From Pelagicoccus sp. SDUM812002 (GTDB lineage Bacteria; Verrucomicrobiota; Verrucomicrobiia; Opitutales; Opitutaceae), in NCBI RefSeq assembly GCF_031127835.1, contig NZ_JARXHX010000002.1, positions 310,001 to 374,000 on the forward strand: a stretch of DNA of 64,000 nt, read 5' to 3'. Positions 16,919 to 24,829 of this stretch are shown one piece after another. Under the pieces are notes generated by a model. It was given only the letters and a program-made list of their open reading frames with translations. It ran no database searches and had not been told where the DNA came from. Every line of letters begins with the position of its first letter. Position 1 is the first letter of the stretch. A program made the position numbers and the translations under genes.

Positions 16919-18031
16919 ATGCAAGAAGACGGATTCATCTACGTAGACAAGCAAATCGACTTGGAAAAGCTGTGCGACCATCTCGCGGGTGAATCGGAAG
17001 TCGCTTTAGACAGTGAGGCGGACAACCTGCACCATTTCGAGACCAAGCTTTGCCTCCTGCAGCTCCGCTTCGCCGATACTATCTATCTGCTGGACGTCAC
17101 GGCGGATCTCGATCTCGAACGGTTTTGGGAGATCCTCTCAGGCTTGCACCTCATCATGCATGGGAGCGACTTCGACCTGCGACTTTTTGAAGAGTTTTGC
17201 CAATTTGAGGCTAAGAGCCTTTTCGACTCCATGCTCGCGTCTCAGCTGCTGGGTATCAAACGCATCGGCTTGGCGGCATTGCTCGAGGAAAATTTCGAAG
17301 TCAAGATTCCGAAAGATAGCCAGAAGAGCGACTGGTCGCAGCGTCCATTGACACCTAAGATGCTCAAGTATGCGGCGACGGATGTACTCTATTTGCACGA
17401 GTTGCGCGACAAGCTGATGGCTCGTATCAACGAGCTAGGCCGCGCGTCTTGGCTCGAGCAGCGGTGTAACAACCAGATCCGAATTGCCAAGTCTGGCTTC
17501 CCTCGCAACGACGAGAATTCCTGGCGTATTTCCCGCTCTGATCGTCTAGACGAGCGCGGTCAGGCCGCAGTCTACGAGCTTTGGCACTGGCGTCAGAATC
17601 TGGCCAAGCGCCTCGATCGCCCGCCATTCAAGGTGTTGGGCAATGACTACATCATCGCCTTGGCGGAAGGCGTATCCGAGGGCAACTGGGAGTTCGTTTT
17701 CGAAGGGCTTCCCCAGGGTATCCAGCGTCGCGCTCGCCAAGGGCTCAAGGACGCCCTCACGCTCGGAGCCTCCCGCGACGTGAAAACCTTGCCGCAACGC
17801 CCTCCGCGCCCCGAGCGGCGGGCTCCGCTTTCGCAGCAGGAGCTCGATCGTCAAGATACGGTGAAGGCGTTTCGCGATAAGCTCTCCAAGGAGCTTGAGA
17901 TCGATCCCACTTTGATTGCGACTCGCAGCCAAGTTGCCCAAGTTGCCCGCGATCCGGATGACCTCAGCGGGTTCCTCGATTGGCAGCAGCAATTGCTCGC
18001 TCCTTGCCTCGAGGAATTGAAGGCTCAGTAG
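16919..18031 (+). CDS. rnd: Ribonuclease D
   Basis: A 370-residue protein from ATG 16919; an earlier in-frame start lies inside the upstream deacetylase gene. DEDD exonuclease motifs are seen as ALDSEADN (Exo I Asp31 and Glu33), HGSDFDLRLFEEF (Exo II) and KYAATDVLYLHEL (Exo III with Tyr and Asp). An HRDC domain follows at about 205-290 (VYELWHWRQNLAKRLDRPP). RNase D trims the 3' ends of tRNAs and other small stable RNAs. Length and domain order match the family. The OleC gene follows 27 bases downstream on the same strand. Confidence 0.9.
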   Translation: MQEDGFIYVDKQIDLEKLCDHLAGESEVALDSEADNLHHFETKLCLLQLRFADTIYLLDVTADLDLERFWEILSGLHLIMHGSDFDLRLFEEFCQFEAKSLFDSMLASQLLGIKRIGLAALLEENFEVKIPKDSQKSDWSQRPLTPKMLKYAATDVLYLHELRDKLMARINELGRASWLEQRCNNQIRIAKSGFPRNDENSWRISRSDRLDERGQAAVYELWHWRQNLAKRLDRPPFKVLGNDYIIALAEGVSEGNWEFVFEGLPQGIQRRARQGLKDALTLGASRDVKTLPQRPPRPERRAPLSQQELDRQDTVKAFRDKLSKELEIDPTLIATRSQVAQVARDPDDLSGFLDWQQQLLAPCLEELKAQ

Positions 18032-18058
18032 TTGTTCGGGTGCTGTAGTTGATTTACA

Positions 18059-19684
18059 ATGATGATCGCCAATGTGTCCCGCTTTCTCGACGAGAAGGCG
18101 CAGTCCCAACCGGAGATCCCCGCCCTAATGGTGCCCCGTGGGCGTACGGCGGATGGAGCGATCGACTATCTCAGCCTTACGTTTCGCGAACTGGCGGCTG
18201 AGCAAAACGAGTGGGCTCGGCGCTTTCGAGCTAAGGGTATGGGCAAGGGCTCGCGCGTGTTGCTGATGGTAAAGCCTGGCCTGCCATTGATCGCGATTTG
18301 CTTCGCCCTTTTCAAGATTGGAGCTGTCCCGGTAGTGATCGACCCTGGCATGGGCTTGAAAAGCTTTCTTAACTGCGTACGGCGCTCTAAGCCTGAGTAC
18401 TTGGTCGGCATTTCGCTAGCAATCTGGGTTTCGCGTGTATTCAGAAAATCGTTTCGTTCGGTAAAAGCTAAGACGAAGGTTGGCGGGCCGTTGGATCGAG
18501 TAGCGGAGTCTTTCAAAGAAGTGTCAGCTGAATCGACGTTAAGAGACGATCTGGCGGCGGTGCTTTTCACGTCCGGTTCCACCGGAGCTCCTAAAGGTGT
18601 TTGCTACGAACACGGCATGTTCGAGGCTCAGGTAGAAGCCATTCGTGCACAGTATCAGATTCAGCCCGGTGAAGTCGACCTGCCCATGCTGCCGATTTTC
18701 GCCCTTTTCAACCCGGCCTTGGGCATGACGACGGTGGTTCCTGAAATCAATCCCAGCAAGCCGGCTACGGTGGACCCGAGGAAGATTGTGCAAGCCATCC
18801 AACAGTGCGGGGTGACGAACTCGTTCGGCTCGCCAGCTCTTTGGGCGAAAATTGGAGTGTATTGTGATTCTCATGACATTGAGTTGCCAAGCTTGAAGCG
18901 AATTTTGATGGCAGGAGCTCCAGTGCCACCACCTCTCATGAAACAGTACCAGCGTATCTTGCCAAATGGGCATGTGCATTCGCCTTATGGAGCGACTGAG
19001 GTGTTGCCCGTTTCATCGGTGGTGGACGAAGAGGTTTTGCAGATAGCAGCTGAGCGTTCGGCTCGGGGCGAGGGAACCTGCGTAGGAAAGATCCTGCCTG
19101 GCGTCGAAGCGCGAATCTTGCCCTTGAAGGAGGGAGCGATGGATGCGAGCGATCTGGCGAACGCTTTGCCAAACGGAGAAATCGGCGAGATCGTGGTGAC
19201 GGGTCCCAGCGTGACCAAGGCTTACGACCAATTACCGGAAGCGACTCGTCTCTCGAAGATCGAAGAGAGCGAGCGCGTGTGGCATCGAATCGGCGATCTT
19301 GGATATTTGGATACAGATGGATTCCTCTGGTTTTGTGGTCGCAAGATGGAGCGGGTTGAAACGGATGAAGGCATTTTTTATTCGGATCGCTGCGAAGGCG
19401 TCGTCAATGTTCACCCGAAGGTTTTTCGCTCTGCTTTAATTCGTTTCGAGGAGGTTGGGGGAGTTGTACCTGCCTTGGTGGTGGAACCATTTTCGGATGT
19501 GTATCCGAATGATAAATTCGAGGAAACTGCCTTGCTGGACGAGGTTCGCGAATTAGCGGCTGCATGCCATGTGACGCAGGGGATTCGCCACTTTTTCTTG
19601 CACAAGGGATTTCCTGTGGACGTGCGTCATAACGCCAAAATCCACCGCTTGACTTTGGCGAAGGAATTCGCCGGTAAGCGATAG
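18059..19684 (+). CDS. oleC: OleC-like beta-lactone synthetase (AMP-binding enzyme family)
   Basis: A 541-residue adenylate-forming enzyme. The phosphate-binding loop is VLFTSGSTGAPKGVCYEH, with SPYGATEVLPVS and RIGDLGYLDTDGFLWFCGR as later core motifs. The opening NVSRFLDEKAQSQPEIPALM and the stretch ALFKIGAVPVVIDPGMGLKS are characteristic of OleC rather than acyl-CoA ligases. OleC uses ATP to turn the beta-hydroxy acid from OleD into a beta-lactone, which OleB decarboxylates to a long-chain olefin. OleA and OleB are not in this window, and the OleD homologue is about 16 kb away. A generic fatty-acid:CoA ligase remains possible. It probably shares a transcript with rnd. Confidence 0.8.
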   Translation: MMIANVSRFLDEKAQSQPEIPALMVPRGRTADGAIDYLSLTFRELAAEQNEWARRFRAKGMGKGSRVLLMVKPGLPLIAICFALFKIGAVPVVIDPGMGLKSFLNCVRRSKPEYLVGISLAIWVSRVFRKSFRSVKAKTKVGGPLDRVAESFKEVSAESTLRDDLAAVLFTSGSTGAPKGVCYEHGMFEAQVEAIRAQYQIQPGEVDLPMLPIFALFNPALGMTTVVPEINPSKPATVDPRKIVQAIQQCGVTNSFGSPALWAKIGVYCDSHDIELPSLKRILMAGAPVPPPLMKQYQRILPNGHVHSPYGATEVLPVSSVVDEEVLQIAAERSARGEGTCVGKILPGVEARILPLKEGAMDASDLANALPNGEIGEIVVTGPSVTKAYDQLPEATRLSKIEESERVWHRIGDLGYLDTDGFLWFCGRKMERVETDEGIFYSDRCEGVVNVHPKVFRSALIRFEEVGGVVPALVVEPFSDVYPNDKFEETALLDEVRELAAACHVTQGIRHFFLHKGFPVDVRHNAKIHRLTLAKEFAGKR

Positions 19685-19714
19685 AGGTTGTATTCTGCTT
19701 TGCAGGCTGCGGGC

Positions 19715-20926
19715 TTAACCGTCAGCGGGTTCCCGGGCGGGTATCGTGAGAACTGCGGTGGTGCCACCACCGTATTCAGAGACCAATACAAGATTTCCGC
19801 CGAGGCGTTTGGCGAACTGCTTGCAGAGAGTAAGGCCGAGGCCGGATCCGTGTTCGCCAGCGGTACCGGAGGAGCTGTAGGAGGACTCGGACGTTAAGAT
19901 GTTTTCCAAAACGTTTGCTTTGATACCCTTTCCGAAGTCTTGGACACTGATTTTGACGTTTTCTCCGTCGGAAGTAGCGGTCAGTATGACCTTGTTGCAG
20001 AGCGGGGAGAACTTTACCGCGTTGGAAAGGAGGTTTTGGGTAATCGACTGCAAGAGCCTTGGGTCTGCCCAAGCCGTAATTGAGGGGTCGCAGATAGTGA
20101 GGATGTCGATTTTTTTGCTTCTGCAAGCACCGGAGAGAGAACTCTCGCTTGAGCTGAGTATTTCTCGAATGACGACTGTTTGCGGATCGAAGTTGAAGCG
20201 GCCTTCCTCGAACTGGATGAGCCCTAGAAGGTTTTCGGCAGTTTGGGATGTGACGCGAGCGTTGTTGAGGAGATGCTTTTTGAATTCCTCTTCCTGGGTT
20301 GCGTTCAGTCGGGAGTCTGGGTCGACGAGTAATTCTGCAATGGAGAGAATGGAGTAGATGGGAGAGCGGAGATCGTGAGCTAGCACAGAGAAAAACTTGT
20401 TTTTCGCTTCGTTGAGTTGCTCCAGCTTTTTGCGAGCGAGACGAAGTTCCAGGTTGGCGCAAACTTGCTTGGAAAGGTGGCGTAGGGCCTCGCGCTGCTG
20501 TTCGGTCAGTTCGCGGGTTTTCGTATCGATTACGCAGAGTGTGCCGAGTGGCTGACGGTCGTGGGTGACGATAGGAGAACCTGCGTAGAAGCGAATGTCA
20601 GGCTCTCCGGTGACGAGGGGATTTTCTCGAAAGCGCGGATCGATGCTGGCGTCTGTCACTACTAGGAGGCTTTCGGGATCGAGGATGGCGTGGGAGCAAA
20701 ACGCGTATTCGCGTGGCGTTTCTTGGGCGTCGATTCCGATCCTTGACTTGAACCACTGGCGTTCTTCGTCGATGAGGCTAATCAGGGCGATCGGTACATC
20801 GCATATCGTAGCTGCGATCTTGGCGATGCTGTCGAATAGCTCCTCTGCCTCGGTATCGAGAATGCCGTATCGCTTTAGTGCTTCGAGCCGGTCTGGCTCG
20901 TCTTCTGGGAAGGGTGCAATGGTCAT
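19715..20926 (-). CDS. GAF-domain sensor histidine kinase
   Basis: A 403-residue soluble kinase. The GAF domain spans about residues 25-165 (ICDVPIALISLIDEERQWFKS; EYAFCSHAIL; FYAGSPIVTHDRQPLGTLCV), a subtype often found in cytosolic sensors. The dimerisation domain with phospho-acceptor His is FFSVLAHDLRSPIYSIL, followed by an ATPase domain with N box (QNLLSNAVKF), G1 (VQDFGKGI) and G2 (GSGLGLTLCKQF). There are no membrane segments and no receiver domain, and no response regulator is adjacent. The GAF ligand is unknown. It is convergent with the OleC gene, 30 bases apart. Confidence 0.9.
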   Translation of the reverse strand: MTIAPFPEDEPDRLEALKRYGILDTEAEELFDSIAKIAATICDVPIALISLIDEERQWFKSRIGIDAQETPREYAFCSHAILDPESLLVVTDASIDPRFRENPLVTGEPDIRFYAGSPIVTHDRQPLGTLCVIDTKTRELTEQQREALRHLSKQVCANLELRLARKKLEQLNEAKNKFFSVLAHDLRSPIYSILSIAELLVDPDSRLNATQEEEFKKHLLNNARVTSQTAENLLGLIQFEEGRFNFDPQTVVIREILSSSESSLSGACRSKKIDILTICDPSITAWADPRLLQSITQNLLSNAVKFSPLCNKVILTATSDGENVKISVQDFGKGIKANVLENILTSESSYSSSGTAGEHGSGLGLTLCKQFAKRLGGNLVLVSEYGGGTTAVLTIPAREPADG

Positions 20927-21041
20927 TTACGATTTGTGAGGCTGGACGCTGAACTGCACTGATTGAATGCTAGCTTCTTTCCGGATGCAACGAGGCGGCC
21001 CGCTTTTTAGCGAGAGTTTACAAGAAGATAAGTATTTTCCG

Positions 21042-21557
21042 CTACTTCTCGTGCGGTGCTCGGAAGGTCGCGTAGGCGGATTGGGTTTCCGCAACGAGCT
21101 GTTGGTCGTCTAGGTCTTCGGGCAGATTGAGAAATTTGGCGCGGGGAAGGGAGTTGACGAGGCGGGCGGCCAGTTGGTCGAGTTGCTTGAGTTCGCACTC
21201 CCAAATGGTGATGGTCTGCCAGCCTTGTAGGAGGAGTGCAGCTTCCGTCTGGCAGTCTCGCTCGATGTTACGGGCGAACTTGGCATCCCAGTATGCGGTA
21301 TTGCTTTTCGGTGTGGTAGCGATTTTGCAGTCCGCATGGCGGTGCCAGAAGCAACCATGCACGAAGACGGCGATTTTGCGCGAAGGGAGCACGATATCTG
21401 GGCGTCCGGGTAAATTCTTGTTCTTCGGGCCGTTGACCGTGAAGCGGTAACCGAGGCGATGGAGTAAGCTGCGAACGAGGCGTTCGGGCTTTGTGTGCTT
21501 GCTGGCGACTCGCGACATGAGCCAAGAGCGTTTCGCCTTCGAGATTTTGTCCGCCAT
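21042..21557 (-). CDS. vsr: Very short patch repair endonuclease (Vsr)
   Basis: A 171-residue protein starting MADKISKAKRSWLMSRVASK. RSWLMSRVASKHTKPE, PGRPDIVLPSRKIAVFVHG and CFWHRHADC match Vsr, which nicks the strand bearing the T in T:G mismatches produced by 5-methylcytosine deamination. Catalytic Asp in GRPDIV and the zinc-ligand cysteines in HADC and IWECEL can be seen. Vsr genes usually sit beside a cytosine-5 methyltransferase gene; none is found here, so this is an orphan copy. Its C-terminal tail is somewhat longer than that of the E. coli protein. Confidence 0.92.
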   Translation of the reverse strand: MADKISKAKRSWLMSRVASKHTKPERLVRSLLHRLGYRFTVNGPKNKNLPGRPDIVLPSRKIAVFVHGCFWHRHADCKIATTPKSNTAYWDAKFARNIERDCQTEAALLLQGWQTITIWECELKQLDQLAARLVNSLPRAKFLNLPEDLDDQQLVAETQSAYATFRAPHEK

Positions 21558-21644
21558 CTTTCGTTGGGTTCCGCAAGCGGGGATCCAAGTTCCAAATATT
21601 TAAGTGCAAGCGCTTCGCATGACAATCACGCTCCTACGAGGTAC

Positions 21645-22778
21645 TCAGAGCCAGCGGATGATGGCGTGTAGGGCGGTGAGGTTGGTCAGGCTGAGAGCTG
21701 TCCAGAAGAAGGTTTTGCTACTAGAAGAAAGTAAGATGTTGAAGGCGATGGTGAGGGGCAGGGCAATGCGGCAGCCTGCCCAATAACCTCGCCAGACGGC
21801 GTCGCCGAGAGTGAGGAAGAGGCAACCATAAACGATGCCGAGGAGCCAGAGCCGATTTTTCGGCTGCGGCTTTGCCGCCAGATATACGAATTGAAAGAGA
21901 AGGCCAGCGATGGCGACGATGCGAAAAAGGTAGCGATCGGAGAATCCTTTTGCGGCTAGCTGTTGGATGGCGTCGCTGACTCCGCGGTATAGCCCAGCGA
22001 AGGGTAGGCCGATGTTGTCCGCTGAGTTGACGGTTACAGGAAAGATGGAGGAGACGTAGAGCATCCATAGCCCAAGACTGGCGAGGGCGGTTGCTCCGGC
22101 GATACATCCTTGGAGGAGCCGGCGATTATTTGGAGTAGGGTCGTTTCTGCTCGGTGCCAAGAACGTGATGGCGTTGATGAGCGAGGTTTCCTTGCTGAGC
22201 GCGGCGAAGGCGTTAGTGCCGATGGCGGACTTCATGCGACCCTTGTCGATCAATGTGATAGTCGCGAGGGCTAGGGTGGTCGCGGGCAGGTCGGCGAGGG
22301 AGTAGCGAACGCTTTCCAAGGCTCCCATAGAGAAGATGCAGGACGCCCAGCGGGCAAAGTTTTGCCAGCTGTCAGGGGGAAGCCAGCGGAGGAGCAGAAC
22401 CCCACAGACCGCGAGGCAGGCGACATTGAGCAGTGAGTGGACCTGTAAGACGAGCGCAGGCTGGCCGAAGCCGAGCACATAGGAGAGGGCGGGCTGCAAG
22501 ATGCGGCGTGCCCGGTAGGAGGGGTGGTCGACAGCGTTCGCGAAAGCGGGGTCGGAGAGGCTGGGGTCGAGGGCGAACTGGACATAGAATTGCCCGTCGT
22601 ACCCGGTAGAGTCGGGTTTTTCGTAAACCGTAAGTTCTTTGAGGGCGGCGATCTGCGGGCGTTCGTAGTCTTGGCCGAAGCCGGCGAGCTCGCTAAAGCC
22701 GTACTCTGCGTCAAACTTGTTGGCGAGTAGGGCTAGAAAGAAAAGGGCTGCTATGAAATGGGGGAAGTATCGTCTCAC
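21645..22778 (-). CDS. Polytopic membrane protein, unknown function
   Basis: Predicted about 377 residues from a GTG at 22778 (VRRYFPHFIAALFFLALLAN). The frame stays open to a TTG at 22970, but that extension is Arg, Pro and Thr rich and not membrane-like, so the later start is preferred; no clear ribosome-binding site decides it. About nine or ten hydrophobic segments are interleaved with a periplasmic loop containing GYDGQFYVQFALDPSL. Such a loop after the first helix recalls GT-C type membrane glycosyltransferases and related polytopic proteins, but I cannot assign a family with confidence. The neighbours (Vsr and a small protein) give no hint. Confidence 0.65.
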   Translation of the reverse strand: MRRYFPHFIAALFFLALLANKFDAEYGFSELAGFGQDYERPQIAALKELTVYEKPDSTGYDGQFYVQFALDPSLSDPAFANAVDHPSYRARRILQPALSYVLGFGQPALVLQVHSLLNVACLAVCGVLLLRWLPPDSWQNFARWASCIFSMGALESVRYSLADLPATTLALATITLIDKGRMKSAIGTNAFAALSKETSLINAITFLAPSRNDPTPNNRRLLQGCIAGATALASLGLWMLYVSSIFPVTVNSADNIGLPFAGLYRGVSDAIQQLAAKGFSDRYLFRIVAIAGLLFQFVYLAAKPQPKNRLWLLGIVYGCLFLTLGDAVWRGYWAGCRIALPLTIAFNILLSSSSKTFFWTALSLTNLTALHAIIRWL

Positions 22779-22908
22779 ACCGGGAGTCAGTGGCGGTGAA
22801 ACTTTTATAGGCGCGGTCGCTTGGCGAGTCCAAAGGACTAGCGGATGCTTGCGCGACCTCGCGAAGCGGGGGTTTGGAGGCGTGTGCTTCGGTAGGCGAG
22901 TACGATGG

Positions 22909-23103
22909 CTAGTTGAGCGAAAATGCGTGCCCGACCATGCCGCGAGTGCTGTCGCAAATATCGTCGTCAACCGACATTACCATGCAGCGTTGCATCAAAG
23001 AGATGCGCGCTAGCTCCTCCGGGGAGGATTGGATGCTGTCCGCCGCGGCGTTCAACATGGACCACTCGTCTTCGTCTAACTGGATTTCTATTCGTGTCTT
23101 CAC
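22909..23103 (-). CDS. Small protein with possible ribbon-helix-helix fold
   Basis: From GTG 23103 a 64-residue protein is predicted; a TTG at 23151 would add 16 residues. KTRIEIQLDEDEWSMLNAAA followed by a helical SSPEELARISLMQRC has the strand-helix-helix pattern of small CopG/RHH DNA-binding proteins. The C-terminal half, with SVDDDICDSTRG, is not recognised. No toxin-like partner is adjacent and no clear ribosome-binding site is seen, so this is a tentative gene. If it is not real, 22779-23313 would be an unusually long gap for this region. Confidence 0.4.
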   Translation of the reverse strand: MKTRIEIQLDEDEWSMLNAAADSIQSSPEELARISLMQRCMVMSVDDDICDSTRGMVGHAFSLN

Positions 23104-23313
23104 GATCCGAATAATCGGTATTTGAGTAGAGGAGTTTAGGCTTTCGTACAAATCTTGTGGGTATTTTACTCTACGTTCACATGCGAAGGAGGTCCAAGGG
23201 GCTGTCGTGGAGTGCTCGATTAAATTGGCCTACTAGAATAAATTCATCCGGTGAATAGCTCAACTTTGCCTACGAGGGGTCGATGTCACCCTACGAATAA
23301 TTTTCGGCCTACT

Positions 23314-24246
23314 ATGATCAACTACCCTTTAAATGTAGAAGAGCTCGTATGCGACCTAGAGGAGATGTCGGTCGCACCGCAGATTTTGCCTCAGTTGCAG
23401 GCGATGGTCTCGGACTGCAATACGAACCCAGACGAAATCCGCGAGATGATCCGCCTCGATGCCGCTCTCAGCTCGATGATTTTGAAGACGGCCAATAGTG
23501 CCTATTTCAATCCAGGCTACCACATCGACTCGATCGACGACGCGATCATGCAGCTGGGATTCAACGACGTTTACCAGATCCTCACCATGCTGGCGTTTTC
23601 CGACATCATGGCCAAGCCGCTCGAGACCTACGCTCTCGGCCCGGGGCAATTCTGGCGTCGCTCTGTAGCCTGCGCTCTCGCGATGGAACGTCTCGCCCGC
23701 AAGTACGGCGAAGATCCGGGCGTGGCATACACGATCGGTCTCCTGCATGGGATCGGCATGGTCTTCATCGAGAAGGAGCTTTCGTCACGCGGCAAAGAGG
23801 TCGCTTTTCAGAATTCCCTTCCGGAAGACGTAGCGATCGCCTCCGAGGAAATGGAAATTTTTGGACTCACCCACGCCAAGGTTGGAGCCGCCGTAATGCG
23901 CCGTTGGGGCTTTTCCGACGAAATCGTGGTTCCCGTCTACAACCAGTTCGAACCTTCGGAAGCGGGTAACCACGAACGGATGGCGTGTCTCATCTCCTTC
24001 GCGAAACGCATGATCGGAACCATCATCGACGATGGTCTCGGCGGCGTTGCGATGCCCGGCCCGGATCCCTTGCTCATCGCATTGCTCCATTTGAGCAAAG
24101 AAGAGTACCAAAAGGTGGTGCTGGCTCTACGAGAAGGTTTCGCGAAGGCGCAAGGTCTTGTCGGCGACGTCACTCCAGGCAAGAAGGGCGTCAAGAAAGC
24201 GGTGGAAAGCAAGCTAGGCTACGGCAACCGGCGCATTGGCAGCTGA
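23314..24246 (+). CDS. HDOD domain signalling protein
   Basis: A 310-residue protein from ATG 23314 (MINYPLNVEELVCDLEEM). The HDOD domain is evident in LQAMVSDCNTNPDEIREMIR, ALSSMILKTANSAYFNPGYH, DDAIMQLGFNDVYQILTMLA and YTIGLLHGIGMV. HDOD domains are catalytically dead HD-type folds common in regulatory proteins that couple signalling to motility or second messengers. There is no added GGDEF, EAL or receiver part. The Hpt gene follows 62 bases downstream on the same strand, which makes a phosphorelay link plausible. The frame is open further upstream, but that sequence is not similar in character. Confidence 0.85.
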   Translation: MINYPLNVEELVCDLEEMSVAPQILPQLQAMVSDCNTNPDEIREMIRLDAALSSMILKTANSAYFNPGYHIDSIDDAIMQLGFNDVYQILTMLAFSDIMAKPLETYALGPGQFWRRSVACALAMERLARKYGEDPGVAYTIGLLHGIGMVFIEKELSSRGKEVAFQNSLPEDVAIASEEMEIFGLTHAKVGAAVMRRWGFSDEIVVPVYNQFEPSEAGNHERMACLISFAKRMIGTIIDDGLGGVAMPGPDPLLIALLHLSKEEYQKVVLALREGFAKAQGLVGDVTPGKKGVKKAVESKLGYGNRRIGS

Positions 24247-24308
24247 GACAGAACCTCCGCGATTATTCTCACTTTACAATCCCAACAGCAAAACAGTAAT
24301 CAACAGCA

Positions 24309-24686
24309 ATGAGCGACTCAGAACTTATCGACTGGGAACAGTTGGAAATGATCTTTGGCGAAGAGGAAGACGAATTCGACGAAGACATGGCAGAGCTATT
24401 CCATGAATTCGTAGAAGATGGCAACGGCCAGTTTGGCAAGATCGACGCAGCGGAATTCAGCACCGACCGCGTCATCATAGCCAAGGAGTCGCACAAGCTC
24501 AAAGGATCGGCTAGCAACTTTGGATTTACCCGCGTGGCGAATCTGCTCGCTCACATCGAAGACGACATCGAAACGCTGACGGCCGAAGACTTTGAAAAGA
24601 GTCTAGAGTCGGCACGCGCGGATTTCGAGAAAAGCATCGAGACGGTGATGGCTCGTTATCCCGGACTTGCCGCGGGTGCGAACTAG
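24309..24686 (+). CDS. Hpt (histidine phosphotransfer) domain protein
   Basis: A 125-residue acidic single-domain protein. AKESHKLKGSASNFGFTRVA contains the canonical H-x-L-K-G-S/A phospho-acceptor motif on the second helix of the four-helix bundle. Stand-alone Hpt proteins shuttle phosphate between receivers of hybrid kinases and response regulators. The gene sits just behind the HDOD gene and ends in a strong terminator, so the two form a short operon. Candidate partners in the window are the GAF kinase (19715-20926) and the receiver-kinase (30789-31913), but nothing in the sequence proves either. Confidence 0.88.
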   Translation: MSDSELIDWEQLEMIFGEEEDEFDEDMAELFHEFVEDGNGQFGKIDAAEFSTDRVIIAKESHKLKGSASNFGFTRVANLLAHIEDDIETLTAEDFEKSLESARADFEKSIETVMARYPGLAAGAN

Positions 24687-24718
24687 AGCATATCGGCTTT
24701 CTATTAACTTTAGGAAAG

Positions 24719-24749
24719 GGCGAACCGTTGAGTACGGTTCGCCTTTTTT
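24719..24749 (+). terminator. Rho-independent terminator after the Hpt gene
   Basis: A 10-bp stem, GGCGAACCGT / ACGGTTCGCC, with loop TGAGT and a run of six T. It begins 32 bases after the Hpt stop and excludes the earliest in-frame start (24728) for the next gene, which lies inside the stem. Confidence 0.9.
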
Positions 24750-24805
24750 ATGACGTAGCTCTCGAGCAGGTAAAAGAACCTGCTCCGGCGGAGCTCGACA
24801 AATGC

Positions 24806-24829
24806 GAGCCCAACTCATCTTTTGGGCTC
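24806..24829 (+). promoter_or_regulatory. Perfect hairpin directly before a start codon
   Basis: An 8-bp inverted repeat, GAGCCCAA / TTGGGCTC, with an eight-base loop ends at the base before the ATG at 24830. It occupies the place where a ribosome-binding site should be. It could regulate translation or be chance. Confidence 0.35.

Noticed and set aside
23227-23314. The 9-mer GGCCTACTA occurring twice before the HDOD gene
   Set aside because: It is short, the second copy overlaps the start codon, and it could be chance. No palindrome or promoter context supports a binding site.
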